Assembly (NCBI RefSeq): GCF_004801395.1 | Contig: NZ_SSOA01000001.1 | Coordinates: 310,001-374,000, forward strand | Length of the DNA: 64,000 bases | Reading direction: 5' to 3' | DNA from: Gillisella terrae | Lineage (GTDB): Bacteria; Pseudomonadota; Alphaproteobacteria; Rhizobiales; Rhizobiaceae | Part shown: piece after piece, positions 1-10,082 of the stretch | Layout: each line of letters starts with the position of its first letter | Position numbering within the stretch: position 1 is the first letter of the stretch | Position numbers and translations under genes: made by a program | The notes under the pieces: model-generated | Seen by the model: the letters and a program-made list of their open reading frames with translations, nothing else | Told to the model about the DNA's origin: nothing | The model's database searches: none

Positions 1-139
1 GGGCGTGGTGAATTTTCCGCCGCGCCAGATTGGCCCGGTGCGCTCCGAAGTTCTCACCCTCGGCTTTGAGGATGAGAATGGAGCGATTGTTCTGGCCTCG
101 GTTGAGCAGGGTGTTCCGAACGGCAAAAAGATGATGTGA
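1..139 (+). CDS. csaA: CsaA-type tRNA-binding domain protein (3' end only)
   Basis: Only the last 45 codons lie in the window, in the frame that starts at base 2 and stops with TGA at 137-139. The visible tail contains [16 protein letters not shown] followed by an LGF-DENG-IVL strand and a PNGKKM ending, which is the characteristic C-terminal part of the CsaA/YgjH OB-fold tRNA-binding domain. CsaA is a small dimeric cytoplasmic protein of about 110 residues proposed to act as an export-related chaperone. The N-terminal half is outside the window, so length and start cannot be judged. An element of the nested-palindrome repeat family begins directly after the stop codon. Confidence 0.85.
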   Translation, partial: GVVNFPPRQIGPVRSEVLTLGFEDENGAIVLASVEQGVPNGKKMM

Positions 140-142
140 GCC

Positions 143-245
143 TACAGCGCCTCTCACCAAATATGGCGACAAAGGACGCTGTAACACTCTAAATCTGCTG
201 CATAATTTTCACCTTAAATCCACTCCGATTTAAGGAATTATGCAG
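143..245 (-). repeat. Nested-palindrome repeat, copy 1
   Basis: Two palindromes lie side by side. Block A (198-245) has outer arms CTGCATAATT / AATTATGCAG and inner arms CTTAAATC / GATTTAAG. Block B (143-183) has arms TACAGCG / CGCTGTA around a short degenerate centre. Read on the minus strand the order is A then B, as in the copies at 8.5, 29.8 and 46.5 kb. The copy sits between the csaA stop and the 3' end of the DUF1349 gene. Confidence 0.8.
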
Positions 246-249
246 TCGT

Positions 250-831
250 TCAGTGAATCTCGCGTGAGACGGGATCGCCAAGTTTGAAATCAAAGAACTC
301 AACGCGAAAGCCGGCGCGCTTCGGCGAGCAGGCCATAAGCCCCACCTGCACTTTCTCTGGTTTTGGTGAAAACCACGCCAGTCGGGCCATGGCCCAATTT
401 TTCCCTTCATCAATGCTGTATTGAATGAAAAGCGCATCGCCCAGCCGGGTGATCCGTGCTGAAACCACCTTTGGCTCTCCCGGCAGCACAACAACCGACC
501 AGTCCGAGTGATCATTGGTAACAACCGTGCTGAAATGCATGTGCCCGTCGGTATATTCCACACCGCATTTGACCCAATGGGTTTCATCCACGCGCAGCAT
601 CAAACCGGCCTGATCGTAGAGGGTTTCATACTGGCCGGAAAAGCTGACTTCGACGGTAAAATCGCCGCTCCGGGTGGTGGAGAGAAAGTGGCCATTATCC
701 GGCGTGAAGCCATAATAGGTCTTTTGCCAGAAATCGCTGGCGTCTTTTGTTTCAACGACCACGCCGCGCTCGGTCCATGTCGCGTTTTCTGGCGGGTTAA
801 ACCATTGCATGGTCTTGATATCAAAGCTCAT
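250..831 (-). CDS. DUF1349 domain-containing protein
   Basis: A 193-residue protein with no signal peptide or membrane segment. The sequence fits the DUF1349 family, a concanavalin-like beta-sandwich related to YesU: NPPENATWTERG near the start, a DFWQKTYYG segment around residues 32-40, and a central DQAGLMLRVDETHWVKCGVE block around 74-93. The family is thought to bind carbohydrate, but no substrate can be read from this sequence and no catalytic residues stand out. The ATG is preceded by GGGAGAGAG at good spacing. It appears to be a single-gene unit: the histidine kinase upstream ends 65 bp away, and a repeat element lies just past its stop. Confidence 0.85.
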   Translation of the reverse strand: MSFDIKTMQWFNPPENATWTERGVVVETKDASDFWQKTYYGFTPDNGHFLSTTRSGDFTVEVSFSGQYETLYDQAGLMLRVDETHWVKCGVEYTDGHMHFSTVVTNDHSDWSVVVLPGEPKVVSARITRLGDALFIQYSIDEGKNWAMARLAWFSPKPEKVQVGLMACSPKRAGFRVEFFDFKLGDPVSREIH

Positions 832-895
832 TTCTCTCTCCCAAATTCTTAAAAAAACGGTTCTTAGGCACCAGTCATATCTTAAAAGTCACATC

Positions 896-2275
896 TTAAA
901 CGGGGATGCGAATCTTGGCGCGCAAGCCGCCCATGGGGCTGTCTGACAAGGTCACATTGCCGCCGTGGCTGCGGGCAATATCGCGGGCAATTGCCAGGCC
1001 TAAGCCGGTGCCGGACGAATCGAGATTGCGCGCTTCATCCAGCCGATAGAATGGTTTGAACACGTCTTCGCGTGATGCTTCGGGAATGCCGGGGCCGTTA
1101 TCATCAAACACGATGGTCAGCCATTTGCTGCCGTGCCTTGCCTCCACATGGACTTTTTGCGCATAGCGGCGGCCATTGGCGGCCAGATTGCCGACAAGGC
1201 GCCAAAAGGCATTTGGGCGCACACGCACATTGTCATCGCCGGTAATGTGGAAGCTGAAATCCTTGCCGTGCAGCGTGTAATCGCTGCTGATCTTCTCGAA
1301 CATCTCGCTCAAATTGCAGGGGCCGAAATTCTCTTCGGCTTCGCCTTTGGCAAACGCCATATAGCCCTCCAGCATGGATTGCATGGCATCGACATCTTCG
1401 TTTAACGGCTCAAGATCGGGATTGTCTCCGGCCAAGGCCAGTTGCAGCTTGAAGCGGGTGAGAATGGTGCGCAAATCATGGCTCACCCCGGTCAGCATGG
1501 CTGTGCGCTGCTCCAATTGGCGCTCAATGCGCTCGCGCATCAAAATGAAGGCGCGGCCAGCGCGGCGAATTTCATCAGCCCCGCGCGGCACGAAATCCTT
1601 CTCAGGCTTTTGGCCCTTGCCAAAGCTCTCGGCAGCGGCGGCCAGCGACAGAATGGGGCGGATCTGGCCACGCAAAAACAGGGTTGAGATAATGATCAGC
1701 ACCAGTGAGGTACCAAACATCCAGATGATGAAAATATGGGTGTTGGACGCATAGGCCTGACTGCGCCGGGTAAAAATGCGCAACACCTCGCCATCCAGCT
1801 TGATGCGAATTTCAATCAGCGGTGAATCGCCCACCGTATCGATCCAGAAGGGCCGGTTGATCTGGCGGCGCAATTCATCACTGAGCAATTGATCAAGAAT
1901 CGAGAAAAACGGTTTTGGGCGCGGGGCAGGCAATTCGCCATTTTTTTCCAATGTCGCCGTAAGCGCCATTTTCTCGCGCGCAACTGCGAGGATCTCTGCG
2001 CTGTCATTGGGGTATTTTTCCAACAGCACAATGATGGCCGAAATATCGCGGGTTACGGCGGCAGAAAGCCGCTGCGTCACCATTTGCCAATGCCGTTCCA
2101 TAAACACAAACAGCAGCACCGTTTGCAAAATCAGCATGGGCAAAATGATGATCAGCAGGGAGCGGGCAAACAGACCTGTCGGCAATTGCCTGCGCAGCCA
2201 TCGGCTGAACCAGCGCAGGTTGACCCACGAAATACGCCGGTGTTTGAGGTGGCCGATCGCCTCGAGCAGGGTCAT
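896..2275 (-). CDS. HAMP-domain sensor histidine kinase (EnvZ-like, third gene of petP-petR operon)
   Basis: A 459-residue inner-membrane kinase. Transmembrane segments lie at about 39-58 and 181-201, enclosing a periplasmic sensor region of about 120 residues. A HAMP segment follows (about 202-258). The phosphoacceptor is His266 in SHDLRT, the N-box is NLAANGRRY (Asn363), and the ATP lid motifs are DDNGPGIP (391-398) and GTGLGLAIA (422-430). All catalytic motifs are intact. The start is 4 nt after the response-regulator stop, so the two should be co-translated and the pair is the likely phosphorelay. The orthologous rhizobial locus is MarR, PetR, kinase in this order. The signal sensed is not evident. 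Confidence 0.93.
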   Translation of the reverse strand: MTLLEAIGHLKHRRISWVNLRWFSRWLRRQLPTGLFARSLLIIILPMLILQTVLLFVFMERHWQMVTQRLSAAVTRDISAIIVLLEKYPNDSAEILAVAREKMALTATLEKNGELPAPRPKPFFSILDQLLSDELRRQINRPFWIDTVGDSPLIEIRIKLDGEVLRIFTRRSQAYASNTHIFIIWMFGTSLVLIIISTLFLRGQIRPILSLAAAAESFGKGQKPEKDFVPRGADEIRRAGRAFILMRERIERQLEQRTAMLTGVSHDLRTILTRFKLQLALAGDNPDLEPLNEDVDAMQSMLEGYMAFAKGEAEENFGPCNLSEMFEKISSDYTLHGKDFSFHITGDDNVRVRPNAFWRLVGNLAANGRRYAQKVHVEARHGSKWLTIVFDDNGPGIPEASREDVFKPFYRLDEARNLDSSGTGLGLAIARDIARSHGGNVTLSDSPMGGLRAKIRIPV

Positions 2276-2279
2276 AGGA

Positions 2280-2981
2280 TCAGTCCCGGCTCAGGCGATA
2301 GCCAATGCCGCGCACGGTTTGCAGCCAGACCGGATTGGCCGGGTCGTCTTCAATCTTGCGCCGCAAACGGTTGATCTGCACATCGATGGTGCGTTCGCCC
2401 ACATCGGCGTCCTCGCCCACCAGTTCATAGCGCGGGATAGTTTCGCCAGCCTTGTTGGCAAACAGCATCATGATGTCCTGCTCGCGATCGGTGAGGTGGA
2501 TAACGTCGGCACCTTTCTTCAATTCCTTGCGCAACAGCGAAAAACTATAGGGGCCAAACATCACCTGCTCGATTTTGGGGCCATCGCCGCTGCTGTTGCG
2601 CTTGAGAATATTGTTGATGCGCAGCACCAGTTCGCGCGGATCAAACGGCTTGGCCAGATAATCGTCAGCACCTGCCTCCAGCCCGGCAATGCGCGAATCC
2701 GCCTCGGAGCGGGCGGTGAGCATGATGATGGGGGCCTGGTTTTTTTGTTCCGACAGCGATTTCGTCAGTGACAGGCCGTTCTCACCGGGCATCATCACAT
2801 CGACAATCAAAAGATCAAAGCTCAGGCCATTCAGCCTGCGTCGCGCCTCTTGCGCGTCGGCGGCAACGCTGACACGAAAGCCCTGTTCGCTCAAATACCG
2901 ATGCAGCAGATCACGAATACGGGTGTCGTCATCCACAACGAGCAGGTGAGGGGCATCGTCCAGCAGATCTATCTGTTTCAT
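2280..2981 (-). CDS. petR: OmpR-family response regulator PetR
   Basis: A 233-residue two-domain regulator. The receiver domain has the acidic pair VVDDD near residues 15-19, phosphoacceptor Asp61 in LIVDVMMPGENG, and the conserved Lys in AKPFDPREL. The C-terminal winged helix ends with RTIDVQINRLRRKIEDD and TVRGIGYRL, as in the OmpR/PhoB class. It is preceded by the MarR-type petP (4 nt gap) and followed by its probable kinase (4 nt gap), so three genes form one operon. The name follows the Rhodobacter petP-petR pair, which shares this MarR-plus-OmpR arrangement. The regulon cannot be derived from the window. Confidence 0.92.
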   Translation of the reverse strand: MKQIDLLDDAPHLLVVDDDTRIRDLLHRYLSEQGFRVSVAADAQEARRRLNGLSFDLLIVDVMMPGENGLSLTKSLSEQKNQAPIIMLTARSEADSRIAGLEAGADDYLAKPFDPRELVLRINNILKRNSSGDGPKIEQVMFGPYSFSLLRKELKKGADVIHLTDREQDIMMLFANKAGETIPRYELVGEDADVGERTIDVQINRLRRKIEDDPANPVWLQTVRGIGYRLSRD

Positions 2982-2985
2982 ATGG

Positions 2986-3498
2986 TCAGGACTCCTCGAT
3001 TTGCGCGGTGCTTTCCACCGCTTCGCTGCGCATGGCTTTCAGGAAAACCCGAACTGCCTGCATTTGATCCGGTGTCAGGCCTTTAAAAGCATTGGCAATG
3101 CGGCGCGATTGTGGATCCGAGAGCGCCAAAGCCAGCTCGCGCCCGGCAAGGGTTGGATAAAGCCTGCGCTGGCGGCGATCAGCGGGGCCGGTCATCTGGC
3201 GAATATAGCCTTGCTCGATCAGCTCTTTCAGTACCCGTGCCAGACTTTGCTTGGTGATGCGCAAGATTGACAACAGATCGGCAACGGTCATGCCGGGTTG
3301 GCGGCTGACAAAATAAACCACACGATGGTGGGCGCGGCCATAGCCGAATTTCTCCAAAATTTCATCCGGGTCGGACACAAAGTCACGATAGGCGAAAAAG
3401 AACAGCTCGATGGTTTCGAAATCAATGCTCTTGTCGTCTATATGCGGCATTTCCGGCAGCTGTTTCTTGGCTGTTTTGGCCGTCGGCGATCTTTGCAC
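2986..3498 (-). CDS. petP: MarR-family transcriptional regulator PetP
   Basis: A 170-residue winged-helix protein of the PetP branch of MarR. The DNA-binding core is MTVADLLSILRITKQSLARVL (split here as MTVADLLSILRI and TKQSLARVLKEL, about residues 75-95) with the wing GPADRRQRRLYPT. The predicted start is GTG at 3496-3498, supported by GAGGAAT eight bases upstream. A second in-frame ATG opens at MPHIDDK and would give about 154 residues. It heads the petP-petR-kinase operon. A perfect 12-bp palindrome lies 27 bp upstream of the start and may be its own operator. Confidence 0.9.
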   Translation of the reverse strand: MQRSPTAKTAKKQLPEMPHIDDKSIDFETIELFFFAYRDFVSDPDEILEKFGYGRAHHRVVYFVSRQPGMTVADLLSILRITKQSLARVLKELIEQGYIRQMTGPADRRQRRLYPTLAGRELALALSDPQSRRIANAFKGLTPDQMQAVRVFLKAMRSEAVESTAQIEES

Positions 3499-3835
3499 GT
3501 TTCAAATTCCTCATCTATTCCAATGCGTCTAGACGCTTCACATTGCCTTGCGGCAACCGCTGCTGCTCTTTGCGGTCCAAATTCAAGCAAAACTATGCCG
3601 AGTAGGGCGGAATTGCCATAAAAAACTGTGCTTTTCCCATGGGATGAGCGCGCACAATGCCCTGCATGCGGCAAAGGGCGTGGCAATGGCTGCCGGACAG
3701 TCTGATTATGGCGTAATTTTGCGCAAAATCTGTTCTGTTTTCCGAAAAATGACATCGTAAAAAATATTTTAATTCTCATGCAACCAAATCGCGCCTCGCG
3801 ACTTATTAGGGTAAATCATTAGCAGAGAGGCGCCC
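3499..3835. other. Intergenic region petP / small membrane ORF
   Basis: A 337-bp divergent gap. Apart from the palindrome at 3525-3536 and the ribosome-binding site of the ORF at 3836, I see no gene, repeat or convincing terminator. The stretch 3740-3800 is AT-rich and probably holds the promoter of the small ORF. Confidence 0.5.
3525..3536. promoter_or_regulatory. 12-bp perfect palindrome upstream of petP (candidate operator)
   Basis: GCGTCTAGACGC is a perfect inverted repeat centred about 32 bp upstream of the petP GTG. MarR proteins commonly bind short palindromes overlapping their own promoters, so autoregulation is a reasonable inference. No second site was seen. Confidence 0.35.
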
Positions 3836-4021
3836 ATGACCCCGACACCTGAGCTGACAGATCAAGATGTTGCAGATGATAAGTTGCGCCCTCTGATGAT
3901 TTTGGTTTTTAGCTTGAAAACGGCTACCGCTGCGCTGTTGCTTGCCAATCTTCTCCTGTCCGGCGCGCCGCAGAGCGACCATCAGGTTATGGCGTCACTT
4001 GGTTCACAGCCTGTTCAATAA
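3836..4021 (+). CDS. Small single-span membrane protein, unknown
   Basis: A 61-residue ORF with a polar acidic N-terminus (about 1-16), one hydrophobic segment at about 19-43 (MILVFSLKTATAALLLANLL) and a short polar tail. The upstream GAGAGGCG sequence is an acceptable ribosome-binding site. I recognise no family. It is not antisense to another gene and stands alone between petP and the MBL hydrolase, which favours a real gene, but the length leaves doubt. Confidence 0.5.
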   Translation: MTPTPELTDQDVADDKLRPLMILVFSLKTATAALLLANLLLSGAPQSDHQVMASLGSQPVQ

Positions 4022-4106
4022 TCCGAGACTGGCATTCCACCCTTGGAAAGGCTATCCACATACCGTTTTATAGTCATGCCTAACGCATGGTGATGAAGAG
4101 GGTATT

Positions 4107-4754
4107 ATGGGTCAGTTGCAGGCAGGGATTATTCCGGTCACGCCGTTTCAGCAAAATTGCACGGTGTTTTTCGACAGCGAAACCAAAGAGGGTGTTGTGG
4201 TCGATCCGGGCGGTGATGTGGAACACATTCTGGAGATGGTCGCCAAAAACGGCATCACCCTGAAAGAAATCTGGTTGACGCATGGCCATCTCGATCACGC
4301 TGGCGGCGCAGAAGATGTGAAGGATGCGCTTGGCATTCAGATCATTGGTCCCCATGAAGATGACAAATTCCTGCTCGAAAGCATCGAGGAGAAGGCGCTT
4401 GCCTACAAAATGCCCGGCAAAATGCGCAATGCCACGCCGGATCGCTTTTTGAAAGAAGGCGATGTCGTTGGCTTTTCAGGCCATAGTTTTGAGGTGTTTC
4501 ATTGCCCCGGCCATGCGCCTGGCCATGTGATTTTTTACAATCGGGCGCAAAATTTTGCCCATCTTGGCGATGTGCTGTTTAACGGCTCCATTGGCCGCAC
4601 GGATTTGCCCGGTGGCAATCATCAGCAATTGCTCGATAGCATTCGCGACAAGGTTTTGCCGCTGGGTGATGATGTTGGCTTCATCTGTGGTCACGGCCCC
4701 GGCAGCCGCATTGGCGATGAGCGCCGCACGAATCCTTATCTCAAGGGATTGTAA
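4107..4754 (+). CDS. MBL-fold metallohydrolase (glyoxalase II-like, YcbL type)
   Basis: A 215-residue cytoplasmic enzyme. The metal-binding signature is THGHLDHAGGA (about residues 66-76), followed by CPGHAPGH, HLGDVLFNGSIGRTD and a C-terminal CGHGPGS, so both metal sites of a two-metal hydroxyacylglutathione-hydrolase fold are present. The length matches YcbL-type proteins, which are shorter than true GloB because the C-terminal glutathione-binding helical domain is missing. The substrate is probably a thioester, but this is family-level inference. It appears to be a single-gene unit. Confidence 0.92.
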   Translation: MGQLQAGIIPVTPFQQNCTVFFDSETKEGVVVDPGGDVEHILEMVAKNGITLKEIWLTHGHLDHAGGAEDVKDALGIQIIGPHEDDKFLLESIEEKALAYKMPGKMRNATPDRFLKEGDVVGFSGHSFEVFHCPGHAPGHVIFYNRAQNFAHLGDVLFNGSIGRTDLPGGNHQQLLDSIRDKVLPLGDDVGFICGHGPGSRIGDERRTNPYLKGL

Positions 4755-4768
4755 AATTTCAGTTTTTC

Positions 4769-4795
4769 AAAAAAAACCCGGCAAAACTTGCCGGG
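4769..4795 (-). terminator. Rho-independent terminator of cspA
   Basis: On the minus strand an 8-bp stem CCCGGCAA / TTGCCGGG with a 3-nt loop is followed by eight T residues. It lies 34 bp past the cspA stop. Confidence 0.85.
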
Positions 4796-4828
4796 CCGCT
4801 GCGCGAATAAAAAATGTGAACGAGGTAA

Positions 4829-5044
4829 TCAGCCTGCGATTTGCAGATTGACAGCCTTTGGTCCCTTGCCGCGGCGGTCCGGTTCCGTATCAAAGCTCAC
4901 CTTCTGGTTTTCACTAAGACCAGAAAGGCCAGATGCCTGAACGGCTGAGATATGCACAAAAATGTCGGCAGCACCATTGTCCGGCTTGATAAAGCCGAAG
5001 CCCTTGTCAACGTTGAAGAATTTTACAATGCCAGTTTCGGCCAT
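4829..5044 (-). CDS. cspA: Cold-shock protein, CspA family
   Basis: A 71-residue single cold-shock domain. RNP1 is KGFGFI (residues 14-19) and RNP2 is DIFVHIS (about 27-33); these aromatic patches bind single-stranded nucleic acid and melt RNA structure. Strong ribosome-binding site AAAGGAC eight bases before the ATG. The leader contains a 7-bp hairpin (5064-5084) just upstream of that site, in line with the structured 5' leaders used for post-transcriptional control in this family. Monocistronic, with a clear terminator. Confidence 0.95.
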   Translation of the reverse strand: MAETGIVKFFNVDKGFGFIKPDNGAADIFVHISAVQASGLSGLSENQKVSFDTEPDRRGKGPKAVNLQIAG

Positions 5045-5488
5045 GCGTCAGGTCCTTTTGTCTCTGTCCGGGATCGGCGGACAGCTATGCTCCATCCCCT
5101 AAGGGTCTAGCCGGCCAATCAAATGGTGAGGAAAGGTCCCTGCCACCGCAGCCACAAGCAAATCACACGACGCAACGCCGCTTTTCCCCTGTGGTTGCCC
5201 GGAACTTCTGCGTCTCCGGTGCCATAAATTATAGGTCTTTCCGTGCATTGAAATTGCCCGAACGTGCGAAGATTGCTTCGTTTATGGAGAATTGGCAAGC
5301 AAAAGTTTCTTTACCAATCTGTGTTTTGTCATGGTGTGAGAATCGCAAATGAGCCGAATTTGGGGCGCCTTGGGCGAAAATTTGCGAAAAACCGGCTTGT
5401 CGGCGCTGACTGCCAATAAAATCAACTCAAATTGATCAAACTTGTGGTAAACTTTTTCACAGTGGTAAAATGCTGCGTGATTTAAAAT
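5045..5488. other. Intergenic region upstream of cspA
   Basis: A 444-bp gap between cspA and the EamA gene, both on the minus strand. It holds the cspA leader hairpin and presumably a long cspA leader plus promoter. The part near 5340-5480 is AT-rich and lies past the 3' end of the EamA gene. No ORF or repeat was found. Confidence 0.5.
5064..5084 (-). promoter_or_regulatory. Hairpin in the cspA 5' leader
   Basis: CTGTCCG and CGGACAG form a 7-bp stem with a 7-nt loop, ending about 20 nt upstream of the cspA start. It could influence access to the ribosome-binding site; this is inference only. Confidence 0.4.
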
Positions 5489-6379
5489 TTATGCCGTTTG
5501 GCGCGATGTTTTGTGCCATTCAGGCACAACTTCCACCGCCAGCATGGCCAAAAATAACAATCCGCACCCCATGTAACCAATCGGCGGTAGTGTTTCATGC
5601 AGGAAATATGCACCCAGCATTGCACCAAACAGCGCTTCTGACGACATGAAGATCGCGGCCTGAGACGAGGTTGTGTAGCGCTGGCCGATAATTTGCAGGC
5701 TGAACGCCAAGCCGCTCGACAACAGGCCGCCATAGAGGATTTGCGGCATGCCACTGACAATATCGCTGATGGTGATGGGCTCAAGCGAGGCAGCAGCCCC
5801 CGTGCAGAGCAGGGTGGTGACGGCAAATTGCGCGGCGGCCAAGGTTAAAGGGCGCGATACGGTTTGCATGATCCGGCCTGTCATCAGAATCTGGATGGCG
5901 AAAAAGCCAGCGCAGAGGATTGTCAGGCTATCGCCGGGCGAAATGGTCTCAAGACTTGCCCCGTTCAGCAAAAAGATCCCGGTGAGGGAGGCAAGCGATG
6001 CGGGCCAGATGACCCAATGGGGGCGATATTTTAAAAACAGCACCGAGACCACAGGGACGATGATGACGTAAAGACCCGTTAAAAAACTGGCATTGGTGAC
6101 GGTGGTGGTCTTGAGACCAAATTGCTGGGCGGTCTGCGCCAGAAACAGAAAAGTGCCGACAATGACAAAACTGGCGATTTCGCCTCGAGTGAGCTTCCGT
6201 GTTGCTTTGCGGCTTTCCATCCACGCAAATGGCAGCACGGCCAGTGTGGCAAGCCCAAACCGCAGCGCATTAAACCAATTGGCTTCCACATGGTTCATGG
6301 CGGTTGATTGGGCCACAAACCCACCGCCCCAGATGGCGGCGGCCAGAAGAAGTGCGAGATTGGCTTGAATGCGTGTCAT
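5489..6379 (-). CDS. EamA/DMT-family permease
   Basis: A 296-residue inner-membrane protein with about ten hydrophobic segments arranged as two EamA repeats. The N-terminal repeat begins LALLLAAAIWGGGFVAQS, and the second repeat carries SSEALFGAMLGAYFLHE near the end, both typical of RhaT/YdcZ-like drug/metabolite exporters. Substrate unknown. AAGGTCCGGA precedes the ATG. There is no close operon partner; the next upstream gene on the same strand starts 146 bp away. Confidence 0.9.
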   Translation of the reverse strand: MTRIQANLALLLAAAIWGGGFVAQSTAMNHVEANWFNALRFGLATLAVLPFAWMESRKATRKLTRGEIASFVIVGTFLFLAQTAQQFGLKTTTVTNASFLTGLYVIIVPVVSVLFLKYRPHWVIWPASLASLTGIFLLNGASLETISPGDSLTILCAGFFAIQILMTGRIMQTVSRPLTLAAAQFAVTTLLCTGAAASLEPITISDIVSGMPQILYGGLLSSGLAFSLQIIGQRYTTSSQAAIFMSSEALFGAMLGAYFLHETLPPIGYMGCGLLFLAMLAVEVVPEWHKTSRQTA

Positions 6380-6525
6380 TCCGGACCTTGTTTATTTATA
6401 CGTCAAACAATAGGTCCTCATAATCCATAAATCCCGAAACCGGAATCAAATTCGGGAAAATAATGGCAAAGGGAACTGACGGATAAGATCCAGCCCGGAA
6501 GTGCTCGCAAGCGTGATATGGTGTT

Positions 6526-6936
6526 TCAGCTTCTCTTGTCCTCACGACTGGGTGGGGTGCGATTGATCCACACCACAAACAGGCCAATCAGGCTGAGCAT
6601 AACCAGAATGCGGCGGTCGGCCAGCATGGAGAGATAGGACGGGATTTGCACCGACGACACGCTGTTGGCAACGGCGCGATCAATGTGGGTGTTATCCAGA
6701 GTGTTGCGGGCCTGATTTGCTGTGGTGCCGATGCTGCCCGTTGAGAGCAGGTCGAGCGCTGTTTGACTGGCTGGCTGGGTTACCGCATCCGCTATCTGGA
6801 CGACGGATTGCGGCTCAACGGCGGCGGCAGCGCTTGCAATCGGGCCAAACATCGACACGCCAACCACTGTGAGTGATGCGAAAACTGCGCGGATACGCAG
6901 CCGTCTTCCAAGTTGATTTTCAGTCTTCTGTGTCAT
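6526..6936 (-). CDS. Hypothetical exported protein with C-terminal membrane anchor
   Basis: A 136-residue ORF. Residues 1-38 look like a signal sequence (basic start, hydrophobic AVFASLTVVGVSMFGP, ASAAAA cleavage region). A second hydrophobic segment at about 109-124 (ILVMLSLIGLFVVWI) is followed by a basic tail, so the mature protein would be anchored with most of it outside the cytoplasm. I recognise no domain. The ribosome-binding site is weak (GGTGA). There is no overlapping gene on the other strand, which supports it as real. Confidence 0.55.
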   Translation of the reverse strand: MTQKTENQLGRRLRIRAVFASLTVVGVSMFGPIASAAAAVEPQSVVQIADAVTQPASQTALDLLSTGSIGTTANQARNTLDNTHIDRAVANSVSSVQIPSYLSMLADRRILVMLSLIGLFVVWINRTPPSREDKRS

Positions 6937-8483
<1,547 letters not shown>

Positions 8484-8490
8484 GAGTTTA

Positions 8491-8590
8491 CCGCATAATT
8501 CCTTAGGTCGGAGTGGATTTAGGGAGAAAATTATGCAGCAGATCAAATGTGTTACATCGCCGTGCCCATATATGGCGCATGGCGATGTAA
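8491..8590 (+). repeat. Nested-palindrome repeat, copy 2
   Basis: Block A begins CCGCATAATTCCTTAGGTCG and ends at GCAGCAG. Block B (8552-8590) has 10-bp arms TTACATCGCC / GGCGATGTAA around a CATATATG centre. These arms differ from the other copies on both sides, so pairing is conserved. The copy lies between the aatA stop and the aatA terminator. Confidence 0.85.
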
Positions 8591-8604
8591 GTGATGACGA
8601 AAAA

Positions 8605-8636
8605 GGCGGGATGGTCAAACCATCCCGCCTTTTTTT
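8605..8636 (+). terminator. Strong bidirectional terminator after aatA
   Basis: An 11-bp perfect stem GGCGGGATGGT / ACCATCCCGCC with loop CAA, followed by seven T. A run of A before the stem lets it also serve the convergent opgC-like gene that ends at 8670. Confidence 0.9.
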
Positions 8637-8669
8637 CCTGCCTTTTTATGTGTCGCAGTTTTTCTCTGC

Positions 8670-9923
8670 TTATGCCGTTTTTGTATATTTCATCTGCGAT
8701 GAGGTTGCGCCTTTGGGATCAAGCTCTTTGGGCTGTTGAAAAAACAGCTCTCTCTCGCGGTAGAGGGCAGGGATGGCCAGCAGTGAGACGCAGAAGACGG
8801 CAATGATCGTCTTTGTGAATTCCGTAAAGGGACCAGCAAGGCCGTCGATGTAGCGCACCGCAAAGACCACCAGCACATGCCAGACATAAACGTGCAGCGA
8901 ATGGCGGCCAATGAGGCGCAGGAAGCTGAGCGTAAACAGGCTGTGAAGCACGTTTGCAGCTTTGCGCACAAATGCGTTCTCATGCTTGTGACCAGCAATC
9001 AGCAGCCATGCCACCAGACTGGCGAGCGCAATAAAATTGAGCAGGTAAACCGGCCCGAAATCTGCCCGCACTTCCATGGTGCCGAATTTCTGCAACACAG
9101 AACCCGGCATCCAGCCATTGGCCGTCAGGATGCGAAGCGGCGCAAAGAACACCAGAATTGCCAGCGCAAATTTTGGAATCAGGGTCTTTTCCGGCGCGAA
9201 CACCTTTGTCCAGTCAATGGCACGATTGGCTGTCATGCTGCCAGCAATCACCCCAGAGAAGAACACAATCTGCCAGCCAAGCAGGTTGAAGCTGGCACGA
9301 ATGCCCTCCTTGTCTGTGGCGCTCAACCAATCATTCAACGGATAAGTGAGGAGGCGATGCAGGCCAAGCTGCCCCGCCATCCACACCAGCAGTGAGCCGA
9401 TTGCCACCTGCACCCAGCGGCCCGTGACACACAGCCAGATCAGCATCGGCGCAAAAATCATGTAAATGATATATTGCGGCAAAATATCCATAAAGGTCGG
9501 CTGGAACAGAAATGTTGCAATCGAGCCAAGACGAAGCGGATCATTCAGGCTGGTTTCACCCAACCAGTCACGCCAGATCTGGGTGGATTGGGGCAAAACC
9601 AGACGCGCCGCCAGAATCACCAGCACAATGCCCATGGCATAGCGATACAACTCAAAGGCGCGAGCCCAGATCCGGTCTCGGGCGGCATCGTAGCCGCTTT
9701 TCAGCATTTTTCGCCCGTATACCATGCCCACCAGAAGGCCCGACATGAACACGAAACCCTGTGCATCTTCAACAAATGTCAGCTGGTTATGATTGATTTT
9801 CACCAGCAGATAACCACCCGTGAAAATCAGGTGATTCAGCATCATGAACACAAGGAAATACCCTCGCATCCCGTCGAGAACATCTAATCGCTTCAAGGCC
9901 GTAGCTCCCGATTCAAAAACCAT
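8670..9923 (-). CDS. opgC: OpgC-family membrane acyltransferase-like protein
   Basis: A polytopic protein of about 417 residues with roughly ten hydrophobic segments. The N-terminus RLDVLDGMRGYFLVFMM-NH is the signature of the OpgC family, which adds succinyl groups to periplasmic glucans; in rhizobia such substituents decorate cyclic beta-glucans. The frame is open upstream to a TTG at 9974, but neither that nor the ATG at 9921-9923 has a good ribosome-binding site. I chose the ATG because the conserved part begins 11 residues later. The donor and acceptor are inferred from the family only. Confidence 0.85.
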   Translation of the reverse strand: MVFESGATALKRLDVLDGMRGYFLVFMMLNHLIFTGGYLLVKINHNQLTFVEDAQGFVFMSGLLVGMVYGRKMLKSGYDAARDRIWARAFELYRYAMGIVLVILAARLVLPQSTQIWRDWLGETSLNDPLRLGSIATFLFQPTFMDILPQYIIYMIFAPMLIWLCVTGRWVQVAIGSLLVWMAGQLGLHRLLTYPLNDWLSATDKEGIRASFNLLGWQIVFFSGVIAGSMTANRAIDWTKVFAPEKTLIPKFALAILVFFAPLRILTANGWMPGSVLQKFGTMEVRADFGPVYLLNFIALASLVAWLLIAGHKHENAFVRKAANVLHSLFTLSFLRLIGRHSLHVYVWHVLVVFAVRYIDGLAGPFTEFTKTIIAVFCVSLLAIPALYRERELFFQQPKELDPKGATSSQMKYTKTA

Positions 9924-10082
9924 GCGTGTAGCATGTTCGGTTTGTTGTCCTTCATCTTGGTGATAATGCGGCAACTATGTTGGTTTTGTCGCCGTATCTC
10001 CATGGGACGTCAACGAACGTGTGTGTGATTCGTTCCCCATTGACGCAAATGTGACAAAGGTTCCTAGGTTTGTAAGGTTAGT

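Noticed and set aside
10012..10048. Interrupted inverted repeat GTCAA.GAACG / CGTTC...TTGAC upstream of the opgC-like gene
   Set aside because: The arms are short (5+5) with unequal bulges; too weak to list as an operator.
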